Source: Nymphaea colorata
Lineage: Eukaryota > Streptophyta > Magnoliopsida > Nymphaeales > Nymphaeaceae
Assembly (NCBI RefSeq): GCF_008831285.2
Contig: NC_045140.1
Location: 22,772,131 to 22,836,130 of the forward strand
Length of the DNA: 64,000 nucleotides
Direction of reading: 5' to 3'
The first letter of the stretch is position 1. Each line of letters starts with the position of its first letter. Position numbers and translations under genes: made by a program. The notes under the pieces are model-generated. The model worked only from the letters and a program-made list of their open reading frames with translations. It did not search any database and had not been told where the DNA came from. Positions 13,501-23,700 of the stretch are shown here, piece by piece.

Positions 13501-15710
13501 GTCATCACGTTAATTCTTTATGGCATAATAAATAGGACTATGTTCATAGGCTTATTGTCGAAATGCAGGATTTGTATATATGGTCCTTGAGGTTCGAGTA
13601 AAATTGTATATGTTATTAGTGCGAAAGCTAAATAAGAAATATTACAATTAAAGTACAGAAATATTAAAGGAGAGAAGTTATGGGGTGTGGAATGGGACAC
13701 ACAGTGCTTGGTGTCACAGTTTTTTTTTTTGGGTCCTAAGTCATCTAACATGTCAAGAATCATCCCAATCACATGATTATTCAAACCAGAAGTTTACTAG
13801 GTATAATGTAACTCAATGAATGTTGCCTCAACATTAATCTTCAGAGCTTTTCCATCAGTGCCCCTTAGCAACAGATTCACAGAACCTATTAGAGGCCCTT
13901 GACTGTTATTTCAAATCTGATAGTTTGTGATTGCTTCTGGGTCGAAGTGTAAGCTGGGGCATGCCATAATTCAATGTTTCAATCTCACAGGTTCTATAAA
14001 ATATTAAGTTTGTGATTGGCGATCAATGTGATGATAGGTATTGGTTATGGAATGATTTAGTGACACTTTTAAACTCTGGATCTCTTCCATACTGGTCACT
14101 TTGACCAATTTTCAGAGGTTCTCGACAATTTTAGAATTTTGATCTCCTCCATATCGTTTGCTTTCTTCTTGCCAGGCCCTGAGCTTTTGGCCCTTGATTC
14201 TTGTATTTAGTTTCTTTCTCGACAATTTTAAGAGTTTTGATCTCCTCCATATCGTTTGCTTTCTTCCTGCCGGGCCCCGAGCTTTTTGTCCTTGATCCTC
14301 GTGTTTAATTTCTTTCTAGACAAGTTTTAAAATTTTGATCTCCTCCATATCGTTTGCTTTCTTCCTCCTGGGCCCTGAGCTTTTGGCCCATGATTCTCAT
14401 GTTTAATTTCTTTGGTTGAACTATGGATGTGATTCTGTTAGTTTTTCTTTGTCCTCATGAACGTCTGTTTTGATATTTCTCAGGAGGAATATGGAGGTCT
14501 CCCTTCTAGTTCAAGTGATGATGAGGATTATGTTGATACTGAGACCCTTGAAGATGTAAAGGTCAGCCCTTCTGAAAAAAGCATCAGTTTTCATGACAAC
14601 CAGAACAGTCAAGATTTTGAAAATGCAAAACAGTCGAAGATATCTGAGAGAAAGCCTCGAAAAAAGTGTATGCTATCATATGATTATTCTCTCACCGGGT
14701 CACCTGCAATAGCTACCCAGAATGGCCAAAAAAAGAGGACACTTCAACAACTTGAGGTTGAAGGTGACAAAGTCCAAGATGTTGCTTGGACACCTCGACG
14801 CAGAAAGTACACGCCCGATGCATGTAAGGTAATTTTATCTACACTTTCTTGCAGGCCCGTCTTAGTGAATGACCTTTATGGTGTGTTTATTGTTCTGCAC
14901 GAGAGAAATCATTTGAATGGTTTGCATACTGATAGAGGAAGAATTTGATCGGTTAACTATATGGGGGAGGCTAAACTTAAAAAGTCTTTTTATGATTATT
15001 AATTTCTTCTAGTAGAGCTTCAGAATTGAAGTTATCTTGCTTATGGAATTGCACATTAGATTTTTGTTTTCCTCTCCTTGTACTGTCCTTTTGTTGTCCG
15101 ATATATTCAAATTTGCAATGTTGATCAAAGAAGTTTAATGTCCAGAGGCTTTACGAGTCCTTCAGCGAAAGCCAATATCCCACCAGGCAGACAAAGGAGA
15201 AATTGGCAAATGAGCTGGGGATTGAATTCAAGCAGGTGTGTTCCCGTGTTGTGCATTGCTGTAGTAATGTTTCTTTTCTTTAGTAGTTATTCTGAGTGTC
15301 ATGCTGTTTATTGCCAGGTCAGCAAGTGGTTTGAGAATGCTCGAAGATGTGTTAGAGGAGCAGTTAGCAGTAGATCAAATGAAAATGCTAATGCTTCTGG
15401 CCATGTGGATGATAAGGGGCAATCCTTGATGGGTAAAGATGGCAACCAAGAAAAGAAAGCAAGCATTGGAATGTCGGTGGAAGATGCAGCAAATAATTCA
15501 GTCACTGATGATCAGATGGCCGCTAGGCAGTTGATTCTTGACCAGAATGCAGTAGGGTATGAAAATCATGACATGGGAAACGAGGGTATGCTTCCTGTTG
15601 CAATGTCTACCAAAGATGTAGGAAGCCCATTGGGAGAATGTCCCCCTCGTTCTACTCCTGAAGGTGGTAAGAATGAAAAAAGTGATAACTTCGGAGCAGA
15701 TGCAGAATAA
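1588..15710 (+). CDS. HAT3.1: PHD-finger homeodomain transcription factor, HAT3.1/PRHA type (8 coding exons)
   Basis: Coding exons: 1588-2135, 11097-11262, 11371-11494, 11583-11695, 11807-12178, 14484-14828, 15146-15235, 15318-15710. The frame stays open through all joins and gives 716 aa, close to Arabidopsis HAT3.1. The N-terminus is basic ([10 protein letters not shown] near 137-146) and is followed by the family block [18 protein letters not shown]. The PHD finger spans about 241-292, with zinc ligands C241, C244, C258, C262, H267, C270, C289 and C292. A Ser/Asp/Glu-rich acidic stretch follows (about 320-400). The homeodomain is about 543-602, with recognition helix [10 protein letters not shown] carrying W590, F591, N593 and R595. 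Expected role: nuclear DNA and chromatin binding. The first coding intron is 8961 nt because it holds a Ty1-copia element. The start at 1588 is the ATG that opens the conserved N-terminal exon. I cannot separate the HAT3.1 and PRHA subgroups by eye. Confidence 0.9.
2324..2407. repeat. 42-bp tandem duplication
   Basis: Two adjacent copies, 2324-2365 and 2366-2407, both start CTACATTTGGTTG and contain TTCTTTTCCTTTCTTGTTAA. They differ at few positions. The repeat is intronic. Confidence 0.85.
4522..4645. repeat. 62-bp tandem duplication
   Basis: Copies start at 4522 and 4584. Both contain GACAAGTTGCTAACTAG and GTACCTGGTCAG followed by a T run. Sequence between copies is highly similar. It is intronic and about 0.45 kb from the copia insertion. 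Confidence 0.85.
5090..5338 (-). repeat. 3' LTR of the copia element
   Basis: 249 bp. It is identical to the other LTR except for one extra G in the segment CACTTAAGGATTAGGG. The ends carry the TG...CA dinucleotides expected of LTRs. It lies at the left because the element is on the minus strand. Confidence 0.95.
5339..5349 (-). other. polypurine tract of the copia element
   Basis: The minus strand reads TTGAGGGGGAG directly before the LTR start TGTTGATAG. This is the usual plus-strand priming site of copia elements, which supports the orientation. Confidence 0.9.
5467..8621 (-). pseudogene. copia pol region (protease, integrase, reverse transcriptase, RNase H), frame-disrupted
   Basis: Recognisable parts in minus-strand order: the aspartic protease motif DSGATHHM near 8600; the integrase zinc-binding region with WHERFGHL and CDVCQFAKH (about 8030-8160); the integrase core end with GVAERKNRQ (about 7700-7750); the reverse transcriptase with [21 protein letters not shown] and [13 protein letters not shown] (about 6540-6760); the catalytic YVDDM (about 6300); and RNase H with SSAEAEYRA (about 5680). 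The frame changes near 8640, between about 7870 and 8010, near 7500-7580, near 6430 and near 5540, and an in-frame TAG lies at about 7041-7043. Several breaks sit beside homopolymers, for example the G run at 7733-7741. This copy should not encode a continuous polyprotein, unless some breaks are sequence errors. Confidence 0.9.
8579..9655 (-). CDS. copia gag region
   Basis: The frame opens at the ATG complementary to 9653-9655 and runs about 358 codons. The N-terminal two thirds match the copia capsid-like domain, with the features LTKENYFSW and [11 protein letters not shown] and the stretch around [22 protein letters not shown] zinc knuckle ([14 protein letters not shown]) follows a basic segment, which fits RNA packaging. 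About the last 20 codons are read out of frame relative to the protease motif, so the gag-pol junction is shifted near 8640. A programmed shift is possible, but copia elements normally use one frame, so a mutation or sequence error is more likely. Confidence 0.88.
   Translation of the reverse strand: MAASSSSTVNTNPTEIGAFRTENVPMQVITLRLTKENYFSWSPAMTMGIAGRGRMAYIDGSNPEPARTSDVWHTWFLEDNQVKTWIVNSVSVDIQPLILRKKTARDMWVVLEQMYGQKKTAIRTYQVMKTVYGIRQGNSSVAEYYGALKAKWEELDYHSDIPWHCPHDQALYVAHEWENRVFLFLAGLNDEFEGVRSQILNSGEVSSIEDVYSCIEAEEQRRLVTKEGKRELVPYNERSALVSRGPGGPSRSLRRCTHCKKTGHTVDYCWDLHPEKKRNKGRSSIGRMPVSEVQASSGEKVSISADQLRELRAYLGRIDVNKIETSEGTTANHALGLLAIKVTLLWGNGLSIVVLLIT
10361..10373 (-). other. primer-binding site of the copia element
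   Basis: The minus strand reads TGGTATCAGAGCC immediately after the 5' LTR end CTACA. This is the common plant copia primer site complementary to the 3' end of methionine tRNA. Confidence 0.93.
10374..10621 (-). repeat. 5' LTR of the copia element
   Basis: 248 bp, one base shorter than the left LTR and otherwise identical by eye. It is flanked on the right by ATAGT, the second copy of the target duplication. Confidence 0.95.
10622..11096 (+). other. first coding intron, part right of the retrotransposon
   Basis: AT-rich sequence without coding potential. It ends in a clear acceptor, TTTACAG, before exon 2 of the HAT3.1-type gene at 11097. Confidence 0.7.
12179..14483 (+). other. 2.3-kb intron of the HAT3.1-type gene
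   Basis: Bounded by the donor GTAAGG after GAT (12178) and the acceptor TTTCTCAG before 14484. It contains no recognised gene. It holds a short repeated segment starting AAGATGCTTGAAAGTTG (near 12859 and near 12942) and a three-copy tandem repeat near its 3' end. Confidence 0.75.
14124..14416. repeat. three tandem copies of a 97-98-bp unit
   Basis: Units start at 14124, 14221 and 14319. Each opens GACAA and carries TTTTGATCTCCTCCATATCG, then a GGCCC(T/C)GAGCTTTT block, and ends with a TTTCTTT segment. They sit 67 bp upstream of the homeodomain-proximal exon (14484). Confidence 0.9.
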
Positions 15711-18326
15711 CTAATCCTTGAGTTGGAAAAAAGGTGCCCAACTGCTTCTGATCTTATTCCGATGGTTCGTCATTGTCCAATCTATTGATGCAATTTCGTC
15801 CAAGGTAGAAGGCAATCTAGAATGCTGCAGCCATTGGATTTGGAAGGTGCCCAACTGCACCGAGTTCAACCTGGCAGGCTGAAGTACCAAAGTATTGGAA
15901 TTACTCTTATTCGTGAGACTGGGGGTGAACATCTGACTTGGATTTTTTGCTAATGCGATGGATCCAAGACTAGTAATTGCCTTCATGGCTTTATGTAACT
16001 ACAGTCTGTTTTCTCCAATTAGATATGCGGTATCGGCTGCAGTTTGTCGTATGTCAGTGTTCAAGGACAAAGGATGGTTCGAGAAAATGGAAACTTGGAG
16101 GAAATGTGAAATAAGAGAATCATTAAATTTCACGGTTGTAGATGATGGAAGGAGCTGATTATTTGCTTACCAATTTTTTTCTCTCCTCCCCGAGAGGAAA
16201 TTGGAGTTGACAAGCGCCGAGGAAGATTTACGCCAACAATGGTGGAGGCAGTGGAAATGTTAGCGTAGGCATGGGTTTGGGTACTCGAAGGTTGATGATC
16301 TTGTGACAATAACATTTTCTTTGGCCACAATTTTATCTCGTGGCAGGGTCTGCCGAGCTGCAAACCCTAAATTTAATTTTCTGGATTCGTTTTTTAGGGT
16401 TATAGAATTTTGTTTTCCCCTTTGATTTCTCCTGGCAATCTCTGGTACCTTCTCCCTCTCCCTTGGTCGATAAACCATATTTGGGAGTGTTTTATTCTGG
16501 AATCTATGAGGATGCACCCTATTCGATTCTGCTAGGGTGGATTTTTTTGTTCTTCCTTGCGTTTTGAAGGCGTACGTTCAGGAATTTGAGAATTTCACCC
16601 GTGTTTGATGGCCTATTACAGTCACACACGTGCTTTTTCTTTTTTCCATCAAGTTCTCCATACACGGCTATGGAACTTATATTTGCTATCGTGTACCTGA
16701 AATGCTTACCTGGTTCTGGTACTTGTACTTGCTATTTGGCATTTGAAAGTTAGCTGGTTGTTGGACTTATATGTGCAACTTTGCCCTGGAAGATTGTGTT
16801 TAGATGACACTTCCTTTTCGGAAATGGCGTTTGTCGAAGCTGGAGTTTTCACAAACTCAGTTTTGACCTTCACCAAAACATGCTTTAAAAAACCGATTTG
16901 ACGATTCGACATTTTGTGTCTCCAAGACAGCTTGAAGGGTCTCGCTCAAGCACAGCACGCCCAAAAAGTTTAATGTTTAGATGAAGTGTTGGATCTGGTT
17001 TGAGGGCCGTCTCTCTATTATACGCATATGGTTTTTCCCTTTTCTATCATATGGAGTCCGAAGTCGGCCTGCCCGGATCTTGTATTAGCCATTACCTCTC
17101 ACCGGAGGATGGAAAGATGGCTGGCCTGAACGAGGGAGGATCAAAAGGAATAATAATTTGTAACTATTTTAGAATATTAACCAACGAACTTTTTTAAAAT
17201 GTTTGAGGACAAAATGTGAAATGGGTATTTGGTAGGTGTTAAGCGCCCAAGCCCCGGGTTCTCTTCTCGAAAGAAGTACAAGATTCACATGAAAAGCCAT
17301 GTGGTTTATGGGCATTGTGTACACGACTGGAACTCCTACGAAACAGTTTGTTTATGAAACGGATAAAATTTTACCCATCCTCTCTCAAGTGTGCTTGAGT
17401 TTTGTGACTGCCCTTTCGTTCTACACCAACAGCAAAGGTCAGAACAAGGGAATCAAATCCACCTCAAATGCACGGCGGAGAAGGAAACGAAACCGTGCAA
17501 AGAAAAGAATCTTGCACGGTGAAAACAGGAAAGCGAAGAAGAACTAAGCAGCCAATAGAGCTTTCAAATCACCGCGTAACTTCTGAGAGTCGACAAATGG
17601 GCGCCAAATTATTAGGGAAAGTTTTCAAGGAGCGGCCTAATTCAGAAAATGTAAAGAGCATTACAGATATGATATTTGTTTAAAAAATAAACCCAATCCG
17701 TATCTAAATATGAATCTGATCAGACATTTATGTATTATGTATATTTGAATCCAATCAGATATCATTTCTTAAATTCGAATCTAATATCTATTTTTTTTTT
17801 CAAAAAGATTAAGACTTAATCGAATATCTGATAAAAAAATAGGACAGATATATTAACATCACTATGTTTATGGTTCACATTGTTATGGAAGAGCCAAGTT
17901 ATAGAAAAGAGATCGATTTTCTACAAGAAAGGTTTAGAGAGAGAAAACGATGAAAAAAGAAACAGGAAACGAGAGAGAAATTTTTAATTTTCAACTCAAA
18001 AAGTGTTGTTCAGATTGAGCAATTCCCACTCAAAACTGGAAACAATTGGAAGACCCGGGAAACAAGTCTGGTCCGGACCCCGAAATCTTGTTTTGAAATT
18101 TCCGTAACCGGCCAGATCAATTGAAGCGGCGGGTGGGAAACAAAAAATTTGAATCAGCAAAAGCGAAAACGAAGAGAGGGAGAAGATGAAATGAAAAAGA
18201 GCGCCATTTCCTTCGTACCGGCCCTCGCTCGTTCTGCGATCGTTCAAAAGGAGGCCCCCTCTCTCCTTTCCTCCACTCTCTTCCCCTTCTTCTTGCTCTT
18301 GGTAGAGTCGCCCGACCGCCATAGCC
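15711..18326 (+). other. intergenic region between the HAT3.1-type gene and the A3 cyclin
   Basis: The first few hundred bases are probably 3' UTR of the upstream gene, and the last 100-200 bases probably 5' UTR and promoter of the cyclin. I see no gene in between. A basic frame at 17299-17547 (ending in an Arg/Lys-rich run) has no recognisable domain and is probably chance. The stretch 17680-17860 is AT-rich with repeated AATCTGAT/AATCTAAT-like words. Confidence 0.6.
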
Positions 18327-20771
18327 ATGTCCTGCGACCAAGAGAACCGAGCACCAGTCACGCGGGCAAGGGCCAAGAGAGCCGCTGACTCCTCTGCTGC
18401 CACCGTTCCTCCGCAGAAGAAACGCGCCGCGTTGGCCGAGCTCACCAACCTCATCGACGCCTCTTCTAGCGCCCCTGCTCGATCCAGAAGGAAGTCGACC
18501 AAGGCCTTCGCTGGAGTTGATCTTGGTGGTAAACCCCAAACATCCGGTGCCGCATCTCGGCAGAAGAAGCGCGTCGTCTTGGGCGAGCTCCCTGAACTCG
18601 CCCGTTCATCGTCTGGTGCGGCAGGCCGAACCAGGAGAAAGGCGGGGAAGTCGCGCACTCGGGACGACAATGCCGACCCCCTCGACGATGACCCTCAAAT
18701 GTGTCGGCCTTATGCGTCCGATATCTATGAGTTTCTTCGGTCCTCGGAGGTAGACCAACTTTATACACCGAATTTCTTTCTCCAGCTTGTTCTTCCTTTT
18801 CTTTTCTTTGTGACTTAAGCTGTGGTTTTCTGATGGATTAGGAAACTCTTATCTCTTGGCTTCCGGTGTGAATCTTTGATGTAGCTTGATGTTTCAATGA
18901 TCTTTTGTTGTTCTTTTATCTTTTTTGGTTTTTCCGAATATTTTTGAGATAGCGACCATGTCATGGCATGTGCTTTTGATCGTTCCTTCTTACTTTTATG
19001 CGGATGCGATTTCCACTCTCCGAGGCGTTCTGTTTAAAGAGGGACTTTTTGAAGATTGAGTTGTTCGAACTTATCTCTTGTTTGATTGCCATTGGCCTAG
19101 TACCCACGTTCATTCTCGTTTTTCTCATTTCACCTGTAGCTGCATAGTTCTTATATTAGTAGAAAATCTTCGTTCTCAATTTGGTTCTTGCAGGTCAAAA
19201 GAAGGCCATCCTCTAATTACATGGAGTCCGTTCAGAACGATATTACTGCAAATATGAGATCGATTTTGGTGGATTGGTTAGTCGAAGTTGCAGAAGAGTA
19301 CAAGCTTGTTGCTGATACTCTGTACCTCACCATCTCCTACGTCGATCGGTTTCTCTCCGCTAACGCGCTTAACAGACAGAAACTTCAACTGTTGGGTGTT
19401 TCTTGCATGCTTATTGCATCGTATGTATTCGCCATTTATTCCGTTCCTATTTCTTGGTTTATTCGATTTCGTACTTGTACTAATTTTCCCCTTTCTGATT
19501 TAGCAAGTACGAAGAGATTAGTCCTCCCCATGTCGAAGATTTCTGCTATATAACTGATAATACCTACACTAAGGAGGAGGTATAGTCGAATCCTTTTTAG
19601 TTGATCAGTTTCTATTATCGTCTCTGTATTTGGTACGATACAATTCCATTTGCATCTTTGAATTGATTGTTGGTTCCGTTTGTATGTTCAGCTGGTGGAG
19701 ATGGAAAGCAAAATACTCACCTTTTTTAAATTTGAGTTGAGCAATCCAACAATCAAAACCTTCTTAAGGCAAGAAAGTTAACCTACTTTCTTCATTGTGT
19801 TCTGTCATCCTATTTTGCTTCCGTTGAGCTTTTTTTCATTATGTATTCGTTTCTTTTTCTTGGCTATCTCTAGCTTGGGCAGGAATGTGGCTGCTATTAT
19901 TTGCCAGTTCTTTTCATTCCTTACTGATTTTATTAGCTGAAACCGTCTTTTTGTTCTGAGACGGTTCACTTTGGTAGACTAGCAGGTTGACCTTTTTAGT
20001 TAAGCTGAAACAGCAGTTGCCCTAATTGTCACTGTTTACTTTTTCTCGTGGATTATGTTTCAAATGGTTTGAGTTTTCTGTTAACTTGCTGTACTTTGTT
20101 CTTGCTCAGGCGATTCGTAATGGCTGCTGAAGGAAATAACAAGGTACTTGCTTGCTTTAGAATGGCTGTCCTTTGTTCATTATTTGTCTCGTGCTTCTGA
20201 GCTCGCTTATGTCTTTCTGATTAATTAAATGTTTCCCTGCAGTCCCCAAATCTGTTGCTGGAATTTTTATGCAATTTCCTGGCTGAATTAAGCTTATTAG
20301 AGTATGGCTGCCTTGAGTTCTTGCCTTCACAGATTGCAGCGTCAATTTTGTTTGTTGCAAGATTCATCATCAATCCAAAAACACATCCTTGGGTAAATCG
20401 ATCAACCTTTTTTTTTTCTTTCATCTGGTATGATATCTAGGAGGCACTAGACATAATCCAAGGCATTATGATTTCAGACAATGGTTCTGCAAAATGACAC
20501 CGGATATAAACCATCTGAGCTCAAGGATTGTGCCCATATCATACATGACCTGCAATTGAACAAAAGGCAATCCACCTTACTAGCAGTGAGGGAGAAATAC
20601 AATCAGCACAAGGTGGACTCTTATTTCCTCTCCGTATTTTGTGTTGAGAATTAAGATGTTTTTCCTTCCTCACCAACTAATTTGATTTGCATGTTATTAC
20701 AGTTCAAATGCGTCTCAACGTTAAATTCTCCTGAAGAGATTCCGTCAAGTTTCTTTGAGGACCTCAAGTGA
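18327..20771 (+). CDS. CYCA3: A3-type cyclin (8 exons)
   Basis: Exons: 18327-18749, 19194-19420, 19504-19579, 19692-19768, 20110-20143, 20243-20392, 20478-20612, 20703-20771. The joined frame is 396 aa. The N-terminus is basic and disordered with a destruction-box-like RAALAELTN (33-41) and a second similar segment [12 protein letters not shown]. The cyclin N fold begins before [18 protein letters not shown] (from 162), followed by [16 protein letters not shown] and [14 protein letters not shown], which are A-cyclin signatures. The C fold includes FLPSQIAAS and ends with KYNQHK and FKCV. Expected role: binding and activating a cyclin-dependent kinase in S phase to mitosis, with turnover by the anaphase-promoting complex. 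Intron 4 has a GC donor (AAG then GCAAGA). The short A3 C-terminus separates it from A1 and A2 cyclins. Confidence 0.92.
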
Positions 20772-23700
20772 TGAATGGCGCAGTAAAGTTTGTGGTTGTG
20801 AAGTTCAGGAATTGAGGTGGTGTGAAGGCTTCAATCTGTACAGTTTTTTGCAGATGCTTATGCAAGTGAGATTCATTCAATGGAGAATTATTAGGTAGTA
20901 AGTTGGGACTTTAAGTGTACTGCACGAAAGCCCTTGTTTATGAAATTGTCAGAGAGGCAACCACTTGGGCCTCTTATGGGAGGGGATGTTTCTGCTCATT
21001 CTCCACTTACTGGTCAATCAGCCAGTGATTAACGAAGTTGTTAATGCTAACGTAAGAAAACTTGCAACATGGGGCTAGATCATCCTTTTGTAGTATGACG
21101 CAATTTTGCATGCCTTGGGTGAGGTTTGAAGTTCACGCGAATGAGTACTCTAAAGCACTCCTCGTCTCAAGATTTTCATGAGTGCTACTGTTTGTAGATT
21201 AATTCAGTCCATGTTTTCTCTCCTAGTATTCTGATGTGAAATGAAGGCTCCCCTTCCTAGTTTCAATGACAGTTGGTTTCACATCCGTGTTGGTAGATCA
21301 CTTGAAGTAATCAAATAACTAACGGAACTTGCTATAGCAAGTAGATTGGATTTTGAAAACTGAGTTTTGAAGATCCAGTGTTTGTTGAGATGGGGGGAAA
21401 AAAAACATGACTTAGACATACAGCAATGGGTTGGGCCTTTACGATTCTCGAGTTCGACCGGAAAAATTAGTAAGATCCGACATGGAAGGTTTAAGTACAA
21501 ATCGAATTATGTTGGTGGTCCTTATTATGTGGAAAGCGTTTGTTCTCTTCCCCTTTGCTCCTACCCTGAGTTCGGATCCAGTTAAAATCTACAGTTGGAT
21601 TTGATTCTGATATTCATTTTCTTACACGGGGAAACTGATTTGAGTAGAGACCTGCCCCTTCTTTGGTCACTGGATCGATGTGTAATAGAAAGGAAGAGGC
21701 GAACTACTTTCTTAAAAAATTAGTAAAAAATGCGAAAATAATGACACTAAAATTTTGAGTAACTTGATCACGAAAACAAGTAAAGTTTAAAGAAAAATGA
21801 AGTTGTATTGCTTATAATATATTATGAATTTATCATACGTGCTATAGTAAAAAATGCATGCACTCAGTAAAAGTGAGGAATAAGGATAACACAATAGAAA
21901 AGCGACAGTCATTAATAAAGCAAAAGTAAACCACTTGAGAGGTCGTCTTAAGTGAATGTTGTTCGTGTAAGGGAGGAGAAGTGAGTTTCCCTAAGGTTGT
22001 GTTTGTATTATCATGGATCTTAGGTTCACAATGAGGAACTCAGATTCATAGATTTAAGGTCGGGCCCTTCCCCCTATTTGGCTTTAAATTTATGGTTTTT
22101 AACATGTATCATAGATTTAAAATCCATGCTATTGAAGCCTTCAGCTTGTTTAAACTAAGGATCTCCCCAAAAACATATTTCAGTGCAGCTTCAGATCTAA
22201 GATCCGAGGCTATTAAACACAACCTAAGGAGCGTTTTCATATGTCAGTTTTATTGTTTCCTAAATTTATCTCAAAGATTGGGTCATAAAAGGTAGACTAT
22301 CCCAACTGTTCCATCATGAATACGCAACACTTCCCTTTCTTTTCCTCCATTCAAACAGAGTGTAACATAGTATTATTGTTACCAAAAGTCTTTTTTGCAT
22401 TGGGTGAACTTAACTGGTAAGAGGAAATGCTGCATCAGTGGAAGCCAATTCTCAGGTGTGTTTGTTGATGGTAACAACCTTGTTTGTGGAAATTTCTTTC
22501 CTTGTGAAGTGGATTAAATGTGATATGCTTTTTACGGGAAAACTGCGTCTTACGTTTATCCCTTCAGAAAAGTGATCTCATTTGCTATGGCAGGAAACCC
22601 TCTTTGATAGGAGAAATGGCCGTTAAAAGTAGGGCTGGGCATGCGGCTGGCTTGAGCTGGGCTTATAAAAATATAATATAAACATATATAACATAGAAGA
22701 AAAAATATAAATAATAAATAAATATGTAGATACAGGAGAGTTGGTAAAAAAGCAGACCACTTGGGTGAGAAACATATTAGTTGTTTTCTTACTTAAATAA
22801 TAATTTTTTGATAATATGCTGTACTATCAAAATTTTGATAGTTGATTTTTTTTTTTACAACAATGACTTGAACTAAAGTTTGATTTATATTAAATTAGTA
22901 TTTATAAACACATTAAAAAGTTCATATTTTGATTAAGAAACATTTTAGCACGAATTTCAGAGGTTGGTTTTTATAGTAGTCTCATATCTACCAATCACCA
23001 TATATGTATACATTGTGGGGCTGGCCCGAGGCCATTCTTTTACGGCACAGGCCCGGTGCAACACGAGCTGGGTAGCTGAAAGCCCATCATATTCGGACGT
23101 TCATTCTTAATTGAAAAGTGTTGTGATCTGTCCACGAACAAGATGGGGCGATTATTTTTTCCTTTTGTTTGGTACCGCAATTCAGTAGTAGGAGAATCAA
23201 ACAGATGCAAATTAAAATTTTACGAGTTTCTTCATTAAAAAAAAAAAACCTTTGCTGTTTCCATGCTTAGGATCCTGGTTGCCACCCTTGGAAAGAGTTG
23301 TGCATCGCCGATCATCTTCTTGTTGGGGACAAAGGGATACGGAGAAAAACCTGTTTTCACACCTTATAAGTCATGAGAATCACGTACCTCCCTAATTGTA
23401 ACGCAAATACTCATTTCACTTCTTCTGCTGCTTCCTTCTTCTTTTTTCTTTTGTCTGGCTAATAATCAGTTGCCATTAATGTGGTTGCCAGCTTATTACT
23501 AGTCACATCATGGATCCTGTTTATGTTTTGTTTTCAGAAAGGTGCAATGTGAATGTCACCATCTTCAATTTCATTTGCGTTTCTTTATTTGTTTCTATTA
23601 TTGTCTTGTTAGGGCAAACTTCACAAGCAAATGTTGTTTGATTAAATTTATCACAGGCAAATGGTGTTTGATTAAATGTATATACATTTTGATCGCATTA

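Noticed and set aside
17299..17547. 82-aa frame ending in an Arg/Lys-rich run between the HAT3.1-type gene and the cyclin
   Set aside because: No homology recognised, no splice partners or promoter, and overlapping frames on the same strand. Probably chance.
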